In this document: one piece after another, positions 41,875-50,738 of the stretch
Layout: every line of letters starts with the position of its first letter
Numbering within the stretch: the first letter of the stretch is position 1
DNA from: Eubacteriales bacterium
Lineage (GTDB): Bacteria > Bacillota > Clostridia > Lachnospirales > Lachnospiraceae
Assembly (NCBI GenBank): GCA_030524545.1
Contig: JAUNGM010000001.1
Coordinates: 1 to 64,000, forward strand
Reading direction: 5' to 3'
DNA length: 64,000 nucleotides
Translations under genes and position numbers: made by a program
Notes under the pieces: generated by a model
Told to the model about the DNA's origin: nothing
Databases searched by the model: none
The model's input: only the letters and a program-made list of their open reading frames with translations

Positions 41875-43674
41875 TTATATTGCTCTTGTGCTCTCCTTTA
41901 ACCATTCCCTTTCATCCGGTTCAAGATAAGGGGAGATTTTTTCGTACACCTCTGTGTGATATGCATTGAGCAGTTCCCGCTCCCGTTGACTCATCTGTTC
42001 CGGCACGACTGCATCCAGATCGAAGGGAACCATGGTCAAATGTTCAAAACACATAAATTGACCAAATGCAGTTTTTTCTGCTTTTTTGCAGACGATCAGG
42101 TTTTCGTGACGGATTCCGTATCCGTCTTCCACATAATATCCCGGCTCATCGGAGGTGATCATACCTTCTTCAAAAACAGCGCTGTCGTTACGCTCCGGCA
42201 CTATTTTCCAACGGAACCCATTCGGGCCTTCATGGACATTCAGATAGTATCCCACTCCATGTCCTGTTCCGTGATTGAAATCCTCTCCCATTTCCCAGAG
42301 CGGTCCTCTTGCCAGATAATCCAGGTTGATGCCCCTGCATCCATAACGGAATTTCGCTGCAGCGAGATTCAGCATACCGCGCAGGACAGCAGTAAAGAAC
42401 TTTTTCTGTTCATCAGTGGTCGGCCCCATGACGATTGTTCTGGTAATATCCGTTGTTCCCTCAAGATACTGTCCTCCTGTGTCTGCCAGAAGCAGTCCTT
42501 TTGCTTCAATGGGTACATCTGTCTCCGGTGTTGCAGAGTAATGATTCATAGCCGCATGCGGACCGTAGGAAATAATCGGATCGAAACTGTTTCCCATAAA
42601 ATGTTCCTGCCCGGCACGCAGACTCTCAAGTTGCTCTGCTGCACTCAGTTCCGTGATCGGGATTTTACCCACATTTTGTTTCAGCCAGAAAATGAATTTT
42701 GTTACTGCAACACCGTCTTTAATATGTGCGATCCGTTCATTTTCCACCTCTGTGGGGTTTTTGATTGCTTTTGGAAGAAATGTCAGGTTTTCTGTATCCA
42801 AAATTTCCACACCGTTCGGAATAGCGCTTACAAGAAGAGAATTTACCTTTGCTTTACATAAAAGAACTTTTGTCGGCGCTTCCAGCCGGGTGACATATTC
42901 ATAAATCTCCGCATAAGGACGCAGCGTCACACCATTGGCTTCCAAAGCCTGCTGTACTTCCTGCGGAAAAGCTTTTTCGCTGGCAAATAAGAAGATTTCC
43001 TTCTCTGTCATGGCCAGATACGACAGTACCACCGGATTGCAGCGTACATCTCCGCCGCGGATGTTCAAAAGCCAGGCAATATCATCCAGGCAGGTAAGGA
43101 GAAATACATCAGCTCCCTTGTCCTTCATGGCCTGGCGGATTTCTCTGCATTTCTCTGTCCTGGATTTTCCACACCAGCAAATGTCCAGTTCCTTAACCGG
43201 TTCACAGGAAAGGGCCGGCCGGTCTTTCCATATCTCTCCGATCAGATCCTCCCCGCAGGAAATCGTAACGCCGTTTTGGGAAAGCTTCGCAGACAGCTCT
43301 TCTGCCTCAGCTGCACCAACCGTTCTGCCGTCAAACCCGAGACACTGTCCCTCTTTCAGATTTTTTTCCAGAAACTCATGGACTGTAGGAACGTCAGGCT
43401 CTCCCATCTTAAAAAGTTCTACGGTGCTTCCCTCAAGCTGCTGAGTTGCCTGAATAAAGTACCGTCCGTCTGTCCAAAGTCCCGCCATGTCCTGCATCAC
43501 AACAGCCGTTCCGGCTGATCCGGTAAATCCTGTGATAAATTTTCTGCATTTAAAATAATCTCCCACATACTCCGAAGCATGAAAATCATCGGTAGGAACC
43601 AGATATGCGTCGATTCCCTTTTCGCGCATCAAGGTCCGCAAAGAAGACAAGCGTTCCTGTATGATATGACTCAT
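41875..43674 (-). CDS. Xaa-Pro aminopeptidase (aminopeptidase P family, M24B)
   Basis: The 599-residue enzyme has two creatinase-like N-terminal domains (about residues 1-320) and a C-terminal pita-bread metallopeptidase domain. Metal ligands are in LLADTGGQYLEGTTDITRT, GTGHGVGYYLNVHEGP, GMITSDEPGYY and IRHENL. At about 600 residues it is the long, eukaryote-like type that is common in gut Clostridia. It removes the N-terminal residue before proline in the cytoplasm. The ATG follows an AGGAGG site 8 nt upstream, and an extended -10 lies 60 bp before it. It is a single-gene unit. Confidence 0.95.
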   Translation of the reverse strand: MSHIIQERLSSLRTLMREKGIDAYLVPTDDFHASEYVGDYFKCRKFITGFTGSAGTAVVMQDMAGLWTDGRYFIQATQQLEGSTVELFKMGEPDVPTVHEFLEKNLKEGQCLGFDGRTVGAAEAEELSAKLSQNGVTISCGEDLIGEIWKDRPALSCEPVKELDICWCGKSRTEKCREIRQAMKDKGADVFLLTCLDDIAWLLNIRGGDVRCNPVVLSYLAMTEKEIFLFASEKAFPQEVQQALEANGVTLRPYAEIYEYVTRLEAPTKVLLCKAKVNSLLVSAIPNGVEILDTENLTFLPKAIKNPTEVENERIAHIKDGVAVTKFIFWLKQNVGKIPITELSAAEQLESLRAGQEHFMGNSFDPIISYGPHAAMNHYSATPETDVPIEAKGLLLADTGGQYLEGTTDITRTIVMGPTTDEQKKFFTAVLRGMLNLAAAKFRYGCRGINLDYLARGPLWEMGEDFNHGTGHGVGYYLNVHEGPNGFRWKIVPERNDSAVFEEGMITSDEPGYYVEDGYGIRHENLIVCKKAEKTAFGQFMCFEHLTMVPFDLDAVVPEQMSQRERELLNAYHTEVYEKISPYLEPDEREWLKESTRAI

Positions 43675-43712
43675 TTTCTTTTTTCCTCCTGTATCACTTC
43701 TTTCCGGCGCAT

Positions 43713-43743
43713 CATCGCCGGGTCATCCTGCACTATTATACCA
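43713..43743 (-). promoter_or_regulatory. Promoter and leader hairpin of the aminopeptidase P gene
   Basis: TGGTATAAT (43735-43743, minus) is an extended -10 element with a poor -35. Just downstream, in the leader, CCGGCG and CGCCGG form a perfect hairpin (43714-43730) that ends about 40 bp before the start codon. Confidence 0.6.
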
Positions 43744-43770
43744 GATATACGCGGAGATTACCATAAAATC

Positions 43771-43802
43771 AAAAAACTCAGCAACCCGAAAAAGTCACTG
43801 AG
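43771..43802 (-). terminator. Terminator of the DUF6465 gene
   Basis: On the minus strand CTCAG and CTGAG enclose a 16-nt loop and are followed by TTTTTTGATTTT. It lies 21 bp after the stop codon. Confidence 0.75.
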
Positions 43803-43822
43803 CTTTTTGCAAAAAATAGTTC

Positions 43823-44242
43823 TTATAATCCGATAAATCCGGTGATGTCATTGTTGATGACATAGTGTGCACCGTTATCTTCCGGTTTGATATATACTTT
43901 TAAGTCTGCAAGATCTTCTTCTTTTTTGCCCATCTCTTCAGTCCAGATCTTCTTAATATTCTCTACAACGTCTTTAGCATATACCTCTTTACCCCAGAAC
44001 TGCACATAAACCTCTGTGTTTACAGCAGCTTTCTTTGCTGTCTTTCTGGCAGCGGGTTTTCTTGTTGTTTTTTTTGCGGCTGGTTTTTCGGCTGTTTCAA
44101 CGGCAGCAGTTGTTGCAGCTTCTGCAGCCTCTGCCTTTACTGCTTTCGCTGTTGTTTTCTTAGCAGGAGCCTCTTTTGCTTTTGTAGTCTTGGCTTCGGA
44201 TGTCTTAGGTTCTGCCTTTTTGGTTGTTGTTTTAGTAGCCAT
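43823..44242 (-). CDS. DUF6465-type protein with histone-like Lys/Ala/Thr-rich tail
   Basis: This 139-residue protein has two halves. Residues 1-72 are almost only Lys, Ala, Thr, Glu and Pro, with KKTTAK- and KPAAKKTT-type repeats like the tail of a bacterial histone H1. Residues 73-139 form a compact domain ([20 protein letters not shown], then [20 protein letters not shown]) of the DUF6465 type. The basic tail suggests binding to DNA, RNA or cell-wall polymers. The domain's function is unknown to me. It is a single gene with its own terminator, and the GGAGG ribosome site precedes the ATG. Low-complexity repeats in the gene could expand or shrink. Confidence 0.85.
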   Translation of the reverse strand: MATKTTTKKAEPKTSEAKTTKAKEAPAKKTTAKAVKAEAAEAATTAAVETAEKPAAKKTTRKPAARKTAKKAAVNTEVYVQFWGKEVYAKDVVENIKKIWTEEMGKKEEDLADLKVYIKPEDNGAHYVINNDITGFIGL

Positions 44243-44352
44243 AATATAAGCCTCCTTACAAGGTGAAAAATAATTATTACCCCCATAGAATACTACTGTT
44301 TTTTTGTTTTTGCAAGAATTTCTTTCGGAACATCCAGTATTTATGCGGATTT

Positions 44353-44389
44353 CCGGAGATATCGCAGGTAAATGGCAAACAATCTCCGG
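44353..44389 (-). terminator. Hairpin just downstream of recG
   Basis: CCGGAGAT and ATCTCCGG are a perfect 8-bp inverted repeat with a 21-nt loop, directly after the recG stop. No T-run follows on the minus strand, so termination would be weak or the hairpin may only protect the mRNA end. Confidence 0.4.
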
Positions 44390-44392
44390 TAC

Positions 44393-46444
44393 TTACAGTC
44401 CTAAATTTTCCAGGTCATCTTTCATATAGGACATCAGCTTTTCTCTCAAAAGTGTATGCTGGGGAAGGGAAAGATCCGGATCCAGGGCAAGGATTTCTCC
44501 TGCTGCTTCACTGGCAGATTTCAAAATATCCGCATCATTATAAATATCCCCGAGCTTAAATTCCAGCAGGCCGCTTTGCCGGATTCCGAACAGATCCCCT
44601 GGACCTCGAAGCTTCAGATCCTCTCCTGCGATATAGAATCCGTCATTGGACTTGTTTAAGATTTCCAGCCGTTTGGAGGTCTCTTTCACCTCATTTCCCT
44701 GCATAAAAATGCAATAGGACTGGTATTCCCCGCGCCCTACACGGCCGCGGAGCTGATGAAGCTGCGCAAGCCCGAACCGCTCTGCATTTTCTACCATCAT
44801 GACAGTCGCATTTGGAACATTCACGCCCACCTCCACAACGGTAGTAGAAACAAGAATCTGGATTTCCCCTGCTGCAAATGCTTCCATAACCTGATTTTTT
44901 TCTTTCGCTTTCATTTTGCCGTGAAGGTAGGCGATCCGGATATCTTTTGGAAAAATTCCTTTTAGTTTTGCAGTGTAATCCAGGACGTTTTCTGCATCCA
45001 GCCCCTCGCTCTCCTCGACCATAGGACAAATGATATATGCCTGCCTTCCTTCACGAACCTGTTTTTCTATGAAAGTATATGCTTTAGGCCTGTACGACGT
45101 GCCAACCACACAGTTTTTAATAGGGAGGCGTCTGGACGGAAGCTCATCGATCACAGAAATATCCAGATCCCCATATAAAATAATCGCTAAAGTTCTCGGA
45201 ATCGGTGTTGCACTCATAACCAGCACATTCGGCGGATTTCCCATGGTGGTCAGCGCTTCTCTCTGCTTCACCCCAAACCTGTGCTGCTCATCTGTGATTA
45301 CAAGCCCCAGCCGCTGATAGGTAACCTTCTCCTGAATCAGTGCATGGGTTCCAATGATGATATCTGCTTCTCCCGATGCGATCATGGCATACCGCTCCCG
45401 CTTTTCTTTGGCCGTATGGGAACCGGTCAGCAAAATAGCTCTGCAGGCAAGCCCCTGTTCCCTGACAAGTTTCTGGAAAGCCTCAAAATGCTGGCGGGCT
45501 AGAACCTCTGTGGGAACCATCAGTGCAGCCTGGCAGCCATTTTCTGAAGTCATTACCATGGCCAGGAACGCCAGAATGGTCTTTCCGCTTCCGACATCCC
45601 CCTGTACCAGTCTCGACATCAGCGCCTGGCCGGAAAGATCTCTCTCAATTTCATGCCAAGCATTCAGCTGCGCACCTGTGAGCTTATAAGGAAGGTTTTC
45701 GATCATCTGCTCTGTAGTCCAGGTCTGCTTCATGGGAAATGCATTCGGAGCCTCTTCTGTTTTTTCTTTCAAAAGCTGGATAGCCAGGATGAACATCAGA
45801 AACTCGTCAAAAACCAGGCGCCTTCTTGCAGTCAAAAGCTGTTCCCGGTTATCCGGAAAGTGAATCGTCCGTATAGCAAAATTATAATCTGCCAGATGAT
45901 ACTGCTCCCGCAGCTCCTCCGGAAGATATTCCATCTGAAGATTTTCTTCTCTTAAGACCGCTTTGATCAGCTTGACCAATGTTTTATTGGAAAGTCCCGC
46001 GGTCAGACTGTAAATGGGCTGCAGGCTGTGCAAAACTTCCTCGTATGCTGCCGGGGTAAACATCTCCGGATGCTCCATCTGCAGTTTCCCCTGTTTCCGC
46101 ACGATTCTGCCGCGGAAGACAAACACAGCCCCTTTTTTCAATGTGCTTTTCAAATAGGGCATATTAAACCAGGTCAAAGGCAGCCTTCCGCTCGCATCTG
46201 CAGCCGTTACCGTCACAACCTGCAGGTTCCTCACCTGATTCACATAAACCCCTGACACAATCGATACACGCACAGCAGCCAGCGTACCCTCCTCCACTTC
46301 GGAAACTGCCATCGGTTCTTCATAGGTATCATAGGTTCTTGGATAATAGCGAAGCAGATCATCCGTATCCCGGATACCGATTTTCTGAAAAAGCTTTTCT
46401 GTTTTTTCTCCTACGCCTTTTAAATCACGCAGCGGTCTTTTCAT
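44393..46444 (-). CDS. recG: ATP-dependent DNA helicase RecG
   Basis: The 683-residue protein has the RecG wedge/OB domain (about residues 60-165) followed by a superfamily 2 helicase core. Walker A is in LVQGDVGSGKTILAF, the DExH box is ITDEQHRFGVKQREAL, motif III is VMSATPIPRTLA, and the C-terminal motifs are VVEVGVNVPNATVM and QLHQLRGRVGRGEYQS. It remodels stalled replication forks and Holliday junctions. GAGG lies before the ATG. A terminator separates it from fakA upstream, so some read-through or a promoter within 46445-46560 must drive it. Confidence 0.97.
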   Translation of the reverse strand: MKRPLRDLKGVGEKTEKLFQKIGIRDTDDLLRYYPRTYDTYEEPMAVSEVEEGTLAAVRVSIVSGVYVNQVRNLQVVTVTAADASGRLPLTWFNMPYLKSTLKKGAVFVFRGRIVRKQGKLQMEHPEMFTPAAYEEVLHSLQPIYSLTAGLSNKTLVKLIKAVLREENLQMEYLPEELREQYHLADYNFAIRTIHFPDNREQLLTARRRLVFDEFLMFILAIQLLKEKTEEAPNAFPMKQTWTTEQMIENLPYKLTGAQLNAWHEIERDLSGQALMSRLVQGDVGSGKTILAFLAMVMTSENGCQAALMVPTEVLARQHFEAFQKLVREQGLACRAILLTGSHTAKEKRERYAMIASGEADIIIGTHALIQEKVTYQRLGLVITDEQHRFGVKQREALTTMGNPPNVLVMSATPIPRTLAIILYGDLDISVIDELPSRRLPIKNCVVGTSYRPKAYTFIEKQVREGRQAYIICPMVEESEGLDAENVLDYTAKLKGIFPKDIRIAYLHGKMKAKEKNQVMEAFAAGEIQILVSTTVVEVGVNVPNATVMMVENAERFGLAQLHQLRGRVGRGEYQSYCIFMQGNEVKETSKRLEILNKSNDGFYIAGEDLKLRGPGDLFGIRQSGLLEFKLGDIYNDADILKSASEAAGEILALDPDLSLPQHTLLREKLMSYMKDDLENLGL

Positions 46445-46471
46445 TTCTGATCCTCACATTTCTACAATGAA

Positions 46472-46497
46472 AAAGGCGGAAGTTCCCTTCCGTCTTT
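46472..46497 (-). terminator. Terminator downstream of fakA
   Basis: On the minus strand AAAGACGGAAG pairs with CTTCCGCCTTT around a GGAA loop and is followed by TTCATTG. It lies 70 bp after the fakA stop and 28 bp before recG. Confidence 0.8.
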
Positions 46498-46566
46498 TTC
46501 AGACATCCGTAACATACAGCACAGACGTTTTGTTTCCATTTCGTTCTATGCCCGACGGCATTGTTC

Positions 46567-48243
46567 TCATTCTACAGAAATCACATAATAATAAATCGGC
46601 TGTCCGCCAGGATTCAGCTCTACTTCACAATCCGGATATTCTTCTTCCAGAGAAGCTGCAAGCACTTCCGCCTCTTCTTCGGGAATATCTGCACCATAGT
46701 AGATACTGATCACTTCTGCTTCTTCGTTCATCATTGCAGAAACCGTCTCCATGGCAACCTCTGCTCTCTCTTTCCCTACAGCAAGGATTCCATTGTCACC
46801 AATGCCCATGATGTCACCTTCATGGATTTCCTTCTCGTCAATTCTTGTATCGCGGACTGCGTAAGTAATCTGACCGGTCTTCACCTTGGAAACTGCTTCC
46901 ATCATTGCTTCCGCATTCTCCTCGGAGGATTTCTCCGGCACAAAGCTGATCAATGCTGTAATTCCCTGAGGAATGGTCTTCGTAGGAACAACAATGATTT
47001 CTTTATCTTCTGTCAGGTCTCTTGCCTGGTTGGCAGCAAGAACGATGTTCTTATTGTTCGGGAAAATATAAATAGTCTTTGCATTCACCTTTGCAATCGC
47101 ATTAAGCATATCTTCCGTACTCGGGTTCATGGTCTGTCCGCCTTCGATCAGGTAATCTGCACCAAGCTCCTTGAAAATATCCGTCAATCCTTTTCCTACA
47201 GATACGGAAATGAAACCGAAATCCTTCGGAGGCTCTGCCGCTTTCACAGCAGCTTCCTGCTCTGCCTGCTCCTTTGCCAGTTTTTCCGCATCCTTGATCA
47301 GCTTCTCCTGATGCTCTTCTCTCATGTTATCAATCTTCATACGGGAAAGTGCACCGTAAGTCAACGCACGCTCAATCGCCTGACCGGGGTGATTGGTATG
47401 GACATGTACTTTCACGATTTCGTCATCAGCTACAAGAACGATGGAATCACCGATGGAGGTAAGGAATTCTTTAAATGAATGCTCTTCTTCTTCGGGCATC
47501 GGCTGATTCAGCATAATGATAAATTCCGTACAGTAGCCGAATTTGATATCTGCCTCTGCCTGCGGAGAAATCTTTGTCACAGCAGGGCCTGAGCTCTTGC
47601 TGAAATCAGTATAATCAATTTCTTTGCCAAGGAATCCGTCAATTGCGCCTCTTAACACTTCCAGAAGGCCCTGTCCGCCGGAATCCACGACACCAGCCTC
47701 CTTCAAAACAGGAAGCATTTCCGGCGTTTTTGCAAGAGTAGCTTCTGCATGGGCAAAAATTTCATGAAAAAAGGCCTCCAGATCCTCTGCTTCTTCCGCA
47801 ATCTCAGAAGCCTTGGCAGCTGCTTCTTTTGCAACCGTAAGGATGGTACCTTCTTTTGGCTTCATAACGGCCTTATATGCTGTTTCTACACCTTTTTCCA
47901 TAGCAGCGGCAATATTCTCTGCATCCAGTTCCCGGCTCTTACGCACACTTCTTGTAAAACCGCGAAGAAGCTGAGAAAGGATAACGCCGGAGTTTCCTCT
48001 GGCTCCTCGCAGAGAGCCGGAAGAAATGGCCTTTGCCAGTGTCTCCATGTCAGGCTCTGTCAGGGAGCTGACCTCTGAAGCTGCTGACATAATGGTAAGG
48101 GTCATATTGGTTCCGGTGTCTCCATCCGGTACAGGGAAAACATTCAATTCATTGATCCATTCTTTTTTCGCTTCCAGGTTCTTGGCACCTGCCAGAAACA
48201 TTCTGGAAAGTATCTTGGCATCTATGGTCTTCGTATTCACCAC
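46567..48243 (-). CDS. fakA: DAK2-domain protein, FakA-like fatty acid kinase (YloV)
   Basis: The 558-residue protein has an N-terminal DAK2 kinase domain with the Mg-ATP loop NVFPVPDGDTGTNMTLT (near residue 35), RGARGNSGVILSQLLRGF and a VDSGGQGLLEVL motif. A middle region and a C-terminal FakA-type domain containing GDIMGIGDNGILAVG follow. FakA phosphorylates fatty acids presented by a FakB (DegV) partner so that they enter phospholipids. No fakB gene is in this window. The Asp23 gene lies 19 bp upstream, the conserved yloU-yloV pair of Bacillota. Confidence 0.93.
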   Translation of the reverse strand: MVNTKTIDAKILSRMFLAGAKNLEAKKEWINELNVFPVPDGDTGTNMTLTIMSAASEVSSLTEPDMETLAKAISSGSLRGARGNSGVILSQLLRGFTRSVRKSRELDAENIAAAMEKGVETAYKAVMKPKEGTILTVAKEAAAKASEIAEEAEDLEAFFHEIFAHAEATLAKTPEMLPVLKEAGVVDSGGQGLLEVLRGAIDGFLGKEIDYTDFSKSSGPAVTKISPQAEADIKFGYCTEFIIMLNQPMPEEEEHSFKEFLTSIGDSIVLVADDEIVKVHVHTNHPGQAIERALTYGALSRMKIDNMREEHQEKLIKDAEKLAKEQAEQEAAVKAAEPPKDFGFISVSVGKGLTDIFKELGADYLIEGGQTMNPSTEDMLNAIAKVNAKTIYIFPNNKNIVLAANQARDLTEDKEIIVVPTKTIPQGITALISFVPEKSSEENAEAMMEAVSKVKTGQITYAVRDTRIDEKEIHEGDIMGIGDNGILAVGKERAEVAMETVSAMMNEEAEVISIYYGADIPEEEAEVLAASLEEEYPDCEVELNPGGQPIYYYVISVE

Positions 48244-48262
48244 AAGTTCCTCCTCTAATTCA

Positions 48263-48622
48263 CTAATCTATCGCGCGCACGCCTTCCACATAGATATTGA
48301 TTTTCTCAATCTCCAGTCCGGTAAAAGCTTCCACTTTATATTTTACATTGCTGACAAGGTTGTCGGCAATTGCACTGATGTTCACGCCATATGCCACGAT
48401 TACATGGAAATTCAGGCGGATCTTGTTCTCTTCCGTAATCATCACACTGATCCCGTGCTGCAGGCTCTCCCTCCGCAGAAGCTTCACAAGCCCGTCCTTC
48501 ATGCTGACAGCGGCCATTCCGATAATCCCGAAACATTCAACTGCGACACTTCCCGCATAGGTTGTAATGACATCTGTATCAATGACAATCTGTCCCAATC
48601 CGGAATCTATACGTCCATTCAT
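48263..48622 (-). CDS. Asp23/Gls24 family envelope-stress protein (YloU-like)
   Basis: This 119-residue protein is a single Asp23/Gls24 domain. It contains VITTYAGSVAVECFGIIGMAAV near residue 18, then ENKIRLNFHVIVAYGVNISAIADNLVSNVKYKVEAFTGL. Members associate with the membrane or cell envelope and rise under cell-wall stress. It forms an operon with fakA and is divergent from rpmB, the usual arrangement. A TATAAT (minus, about 48657-48662) lies 35 bp upstream of its ATG. Confidence 0.92.
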   Translation of the reverse strand: MNGRIDSGLGQIVIDTDVITTYAGSVAVECFGIIGMAAVSMKDGLVKLLRRESLQHGISVMITEENKIRLNFHVIVAYGVNISAIADNLVSNVKYKVEAFTGLEIEKINIYVEGVRAID

Positions 48623-48715
48623 ATGGTTACCTCCAATTTTCAGTTTAGTATGTATGTATTATAACCTGTTTTACCGGAAAAAGAAATAATATTTTTACAA
48701 TTTTCCTTTTTTTGC

Positions 48716-48744
48716 TTGCAAAAGTCTACACCATCTGTTAAAAT
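48716..48744 (+). promoter_or_regulatory. Sigma-A promoter of rpmB
   Basis: TTGCAA (48716-48721) and TAAAAT (48739-48744) have a 17-bp spacer. The AAGGAGGTGCTATC ribosome site and the start codon follow within 40 bp. Confidence 0.75.
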
Positions 48745-48780
48745 AAAACCTGTTGAAAAAAGCGTCAAGGAGGTGCTATC

Positions 48781-48966
48781 ATGGCTAAATGCGCAATTTG
48801 TGAAAAAGGTGCTCATTTCGGAAACAATGTGAGTCATTCCCATAGAAGATCCAATAAGATGTGGAAATCCAACGTAAAATCCGTTAAAGTTAAAACCGAA
48901 GGCGGAGCAAAGAAGATGTACGTATGTACTTCCTGCTTAAGATCCGGCAAAGTGGAAAGAGCATAA
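48781..48966 (+). CDS. rpmB: 50S ribosomal protein L28
   Basis: The 61-residue protein begins MAKCAICEKGAHFGNNVSHS and continues HRRSNKMWKSNVKSVKVK, the L28 signature. It ends VCTSCLRSGKVERA. Cysteines in CAIC and CTSC make it the zinc-binding (C+) form. It is part of the large ribosomal subunit. It is a single gene with a strong promoter, an AAGGAGG site and a terminator. Confidence 0.98.
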   Translation: MAKCAICEKGAHFGNNVSHSHRRSNKMWKSNVKSVKVKTEGGAKKMYVCTSCLRSGKVERA

Positions 48967-48978
48967 GATTCCATCTCA

Positions 48979-49007
48979 CCCTCGCAGACATGCGGGGGTA
49001 TTTTTTT
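48979..49007 (+). terminator. Terminator of rpmB
   Basis: CCCTCGCA pairs with TGCGGGGG around a 4-nt loop and is followed by TATTTTTTT, 12 bp after the stop codon. Confidence 0.9.
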
Positions 49008-49078
49008 GCTGTCATGCACATAGAGATTTCTTAAATCTATCTCATAGAAAAAGGCATGCAGTTCTACCCGCACACCCT

Positions 49079-49222
49079 TTATCTGCAAAACATATGATAT
49101 CCGCACAGCAGGCAGACTGCCGCTGCAATAATGATTACAACACTGTCTGCAACCATCATTCCAATAATCATACCGATTCCCATACAGAACAGCATCAGAC
49201 CGATCAGTTTTCCCACACACAT
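49079..49222 (-). CDS. 47-residue hydrophobic membrane protein
   Basis: A short open frame from the ATG at 49220-49222 to a TAA at 49079-49081 encodes MCVGKLIGLMLFCMGIGMII followed by GMMVADSVVIIIAAAVCLLC and a short polar end. It has two near-continuous transmembrane stretches with GxxxG-like spacing and several cysteines. The overlapping longer minus-strand frame looks unlike a protein. An AGACAGGG before the start is a weak ribosome site. It sits between L28 and GerW in the same direction as gerW. A small membrane protein of unknown function is the best reading. It occupies most of the 353-bp gap from rpmB to gerW. Confidence 0.6.
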   Translation of the reverse strand: MCVGKLIGLMLFCMGIGMIIGMMVADSVVIIIAAAVCLLCGYHMFCR

Positions 49223-49319
49223 ACAGCCCTGTCTCTTTGGTTTACTATAGTTTATGCAGAAATATGCTGTTCGAATACATCATTCTTTCTTTTTCTCTTT
49301 GAGCGTATTCCAATGTTAC

Positions 49320-49709
49320 TTACTCTGTGGCTCCCAAATCATCTGCCCCGCTCCCGGAAGCTGTCTTTGGTGCAAAGCGATCCACAAAATCCGGTACCAT
49401 ATCCAGCACCTTAGTAAGTCCATCCTGATTCTTAATATTTACAAGCTTTGTACTTCCGTTCTGGATGACAAGAACTGCACACGGGGTCATCTTACCGGTC
49501 ATACCTCCGCCGCCGTTATTCTTCTTATCTGCTGTAAAAGCACCTGCTCCCATTCCAAAGGTCACATCAACCAGAGGAAGGATGATGGTATCGCCTACAT
49601 GAATGGCATCACCTACAACTGTCTTGGCGGAAATAAAAGCATCCATGCCTTTGAATAATGAATTCACAGTATCTTTGAAATTGTTTTCATATTTGTCTTC
49701 GTTTGTCAT
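49320..49709 (-). CDS. gerW: GerW (YtfJ) family sporulation protein
   Basis: The 129-residue protein matches GerW/YtfJ. It has VNSLFKGMDAFISAKTVVGDAIHVGDTIILPLVDVTFG, then a glycine-rich stretch (GAFTADKKNNGGGGMTG) and AVLVIQNGSTKLVNIK. GerW is a forespore-expressed protein required for proper spore germination in Bacillus. Its start overlaps the DUF2953 stop by four bases, and the DUF2953 gene (ytfI-like) directly upstream is the conserved partner. Confidence 0.93.
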   Translation of the reverse strand: MTNEDKYENNFKDTVNSLFKGMDAFISAKTVVGDAIHVGDTIILPLVDVTFGMGAGAFTADKKNNGGGGMTGKMTPCAVLVIQNGSTKLVNIKNQDGLTKVLDMVPDFVDRFAPKTASGSGADDLGATE

Positions 49710-50734
49710 AACGACTCCTCCTTATGCTTCCATCGGTTGATGACATATTTGATGTTTTTATTAAAATAAATCTGCACGGCTGTCTTTACTATGACAATGC
49801 CATAGACTCTGCCTCGCAGTTTTACATCTCCTTTTAACAGATTGTTACCGTCAAACATCGGATTCACTTCTATGCAGTTCTTATGAAACGGGATTGTTAT
49901 TCCAAGAACAGCCAGTATCGTTCCTGTAACAGAAGGGTCTTCGCATCCAAAAGCAACATGCCCTTCTATTCTGGTAGGGAAAATATGCTTAAGCAATTTC
50001 TTAACATTCTGCCACACAAATGCAAATGCTTCCTTTACTCTTGGATGGGACAAAAACTGTTTCCAGTAATTTATTTTATCATAAATTTCACTGATTTTGG
50101 AAATAAAATTCCTGATCGTTTCCGGTATTTTCTTTAGTTTATCCAAAAAAGCTGAAATTTTATTCCTGATCCGTCCAAAAGCACTTTCATGCTTCTTTTT
50201 ATTTTCTTCAAGCGGAATGTCTTCCGACGCTTTTGTATTTATCTTCTCTTCGATGTCTTCTTTTATGTTTTCTTTTATCTCTTCTTCCGGTCTTCCGGCG
50301 GTATCTTCTATCTGTTCTGTATTTTGTTTTACGTCGGAGACTCTTTGCGGGGATTCCGGGTATGCTGAAGCTTGCTCTTTTTCTGCAGAAACAGCCTGCT
50401 GCCCTTGTTTTTTCTTTTCAGAAGAGTTTCTGCTGCCGGAAGAAGCGGATGGTTTCTTCCTATGCAGCAATTTTTCCGGCGAAATGCCGAAAATGCGTAT
50501 GCTGTGGGACAACGATCCTTCCTCCAGCCACATCCTCACCATGATTCCACGAAACAACCAGCTTACAGAAACATCTGCCTGAGCCTTTCTCCACTCTTCC
50601 AAATTACCGGCAGCTTCCGCCTTATACCGTACCGGACAGAACAGAAGCAACAGAAGTGCAAGTACCAGCAACCCCAGGAGGATTCCAATTAAGATCAATA
50701 TAAATTTCAAAATCATCCACAGTATATGTAACAT
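49706..50734 (-). CDS. DUF2953 membrane-anchored protein (YtfI-like)
   Basis: This 342-residue protein has an N-terminal membrane helix (about residues 8-33, very Leu/Ile-rich) and CPVRYKAEAAGNLEEW. A long charged, Lys/Glu/Ser-rich linker (about 95-185) follows. The DUF2953 core lies near the end (YWKQFLSHPRVKEAFAFVWQNVKKLLKHIFP, then GHVAFGCEDPSVTGTILAVLG). In Bacillus the homologue ytfI is next to ytfJ, and both belong to the forespore programme; function is unknown. It lies 4 bp after the 103-aa gene and overlaps gerW. Confidence 0.88.
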   Translation of the reverse strand: MLHILWMILKFILILIGILLGLLVLALLLLLFCPVRYKAEAAGNLEEWRKAQADVSVSWLFRGIMVRMWLEEGSLSHSIRIFGISPEKLLHRKKPSASSGSRNSSEKKKQGQQAVSAEKEQASAYPESPQRVSDVKQNTEQIEDTAGRPEEEIKENIKEDIEEKINTKASEDIPLEENKKKHESAFGRIRNKISAFLDKLKKIPETIRNFISKISEIYDKINYWKQFLSHPRVKEAFAFVWQNVKKLLKHIFPTRIEGHVAFGCEDPSVTGTILAVLGITIPFHKNCIEVNPMFDGNNLLKGDVKLRGRVYGIVIVKTAVQIYFNKNIKYVINRWKHKEESL

Positions 50735-50738
50735 GCAT

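Noticed and set aside
48834-49220. Minus-strand frame of 128 codons across rpmB
   Set aside because: It overlaps L28 and its promoter-terminator unit in antisense. The only credible minus-strand gene here is the 47-residue membrane protein in another frame.
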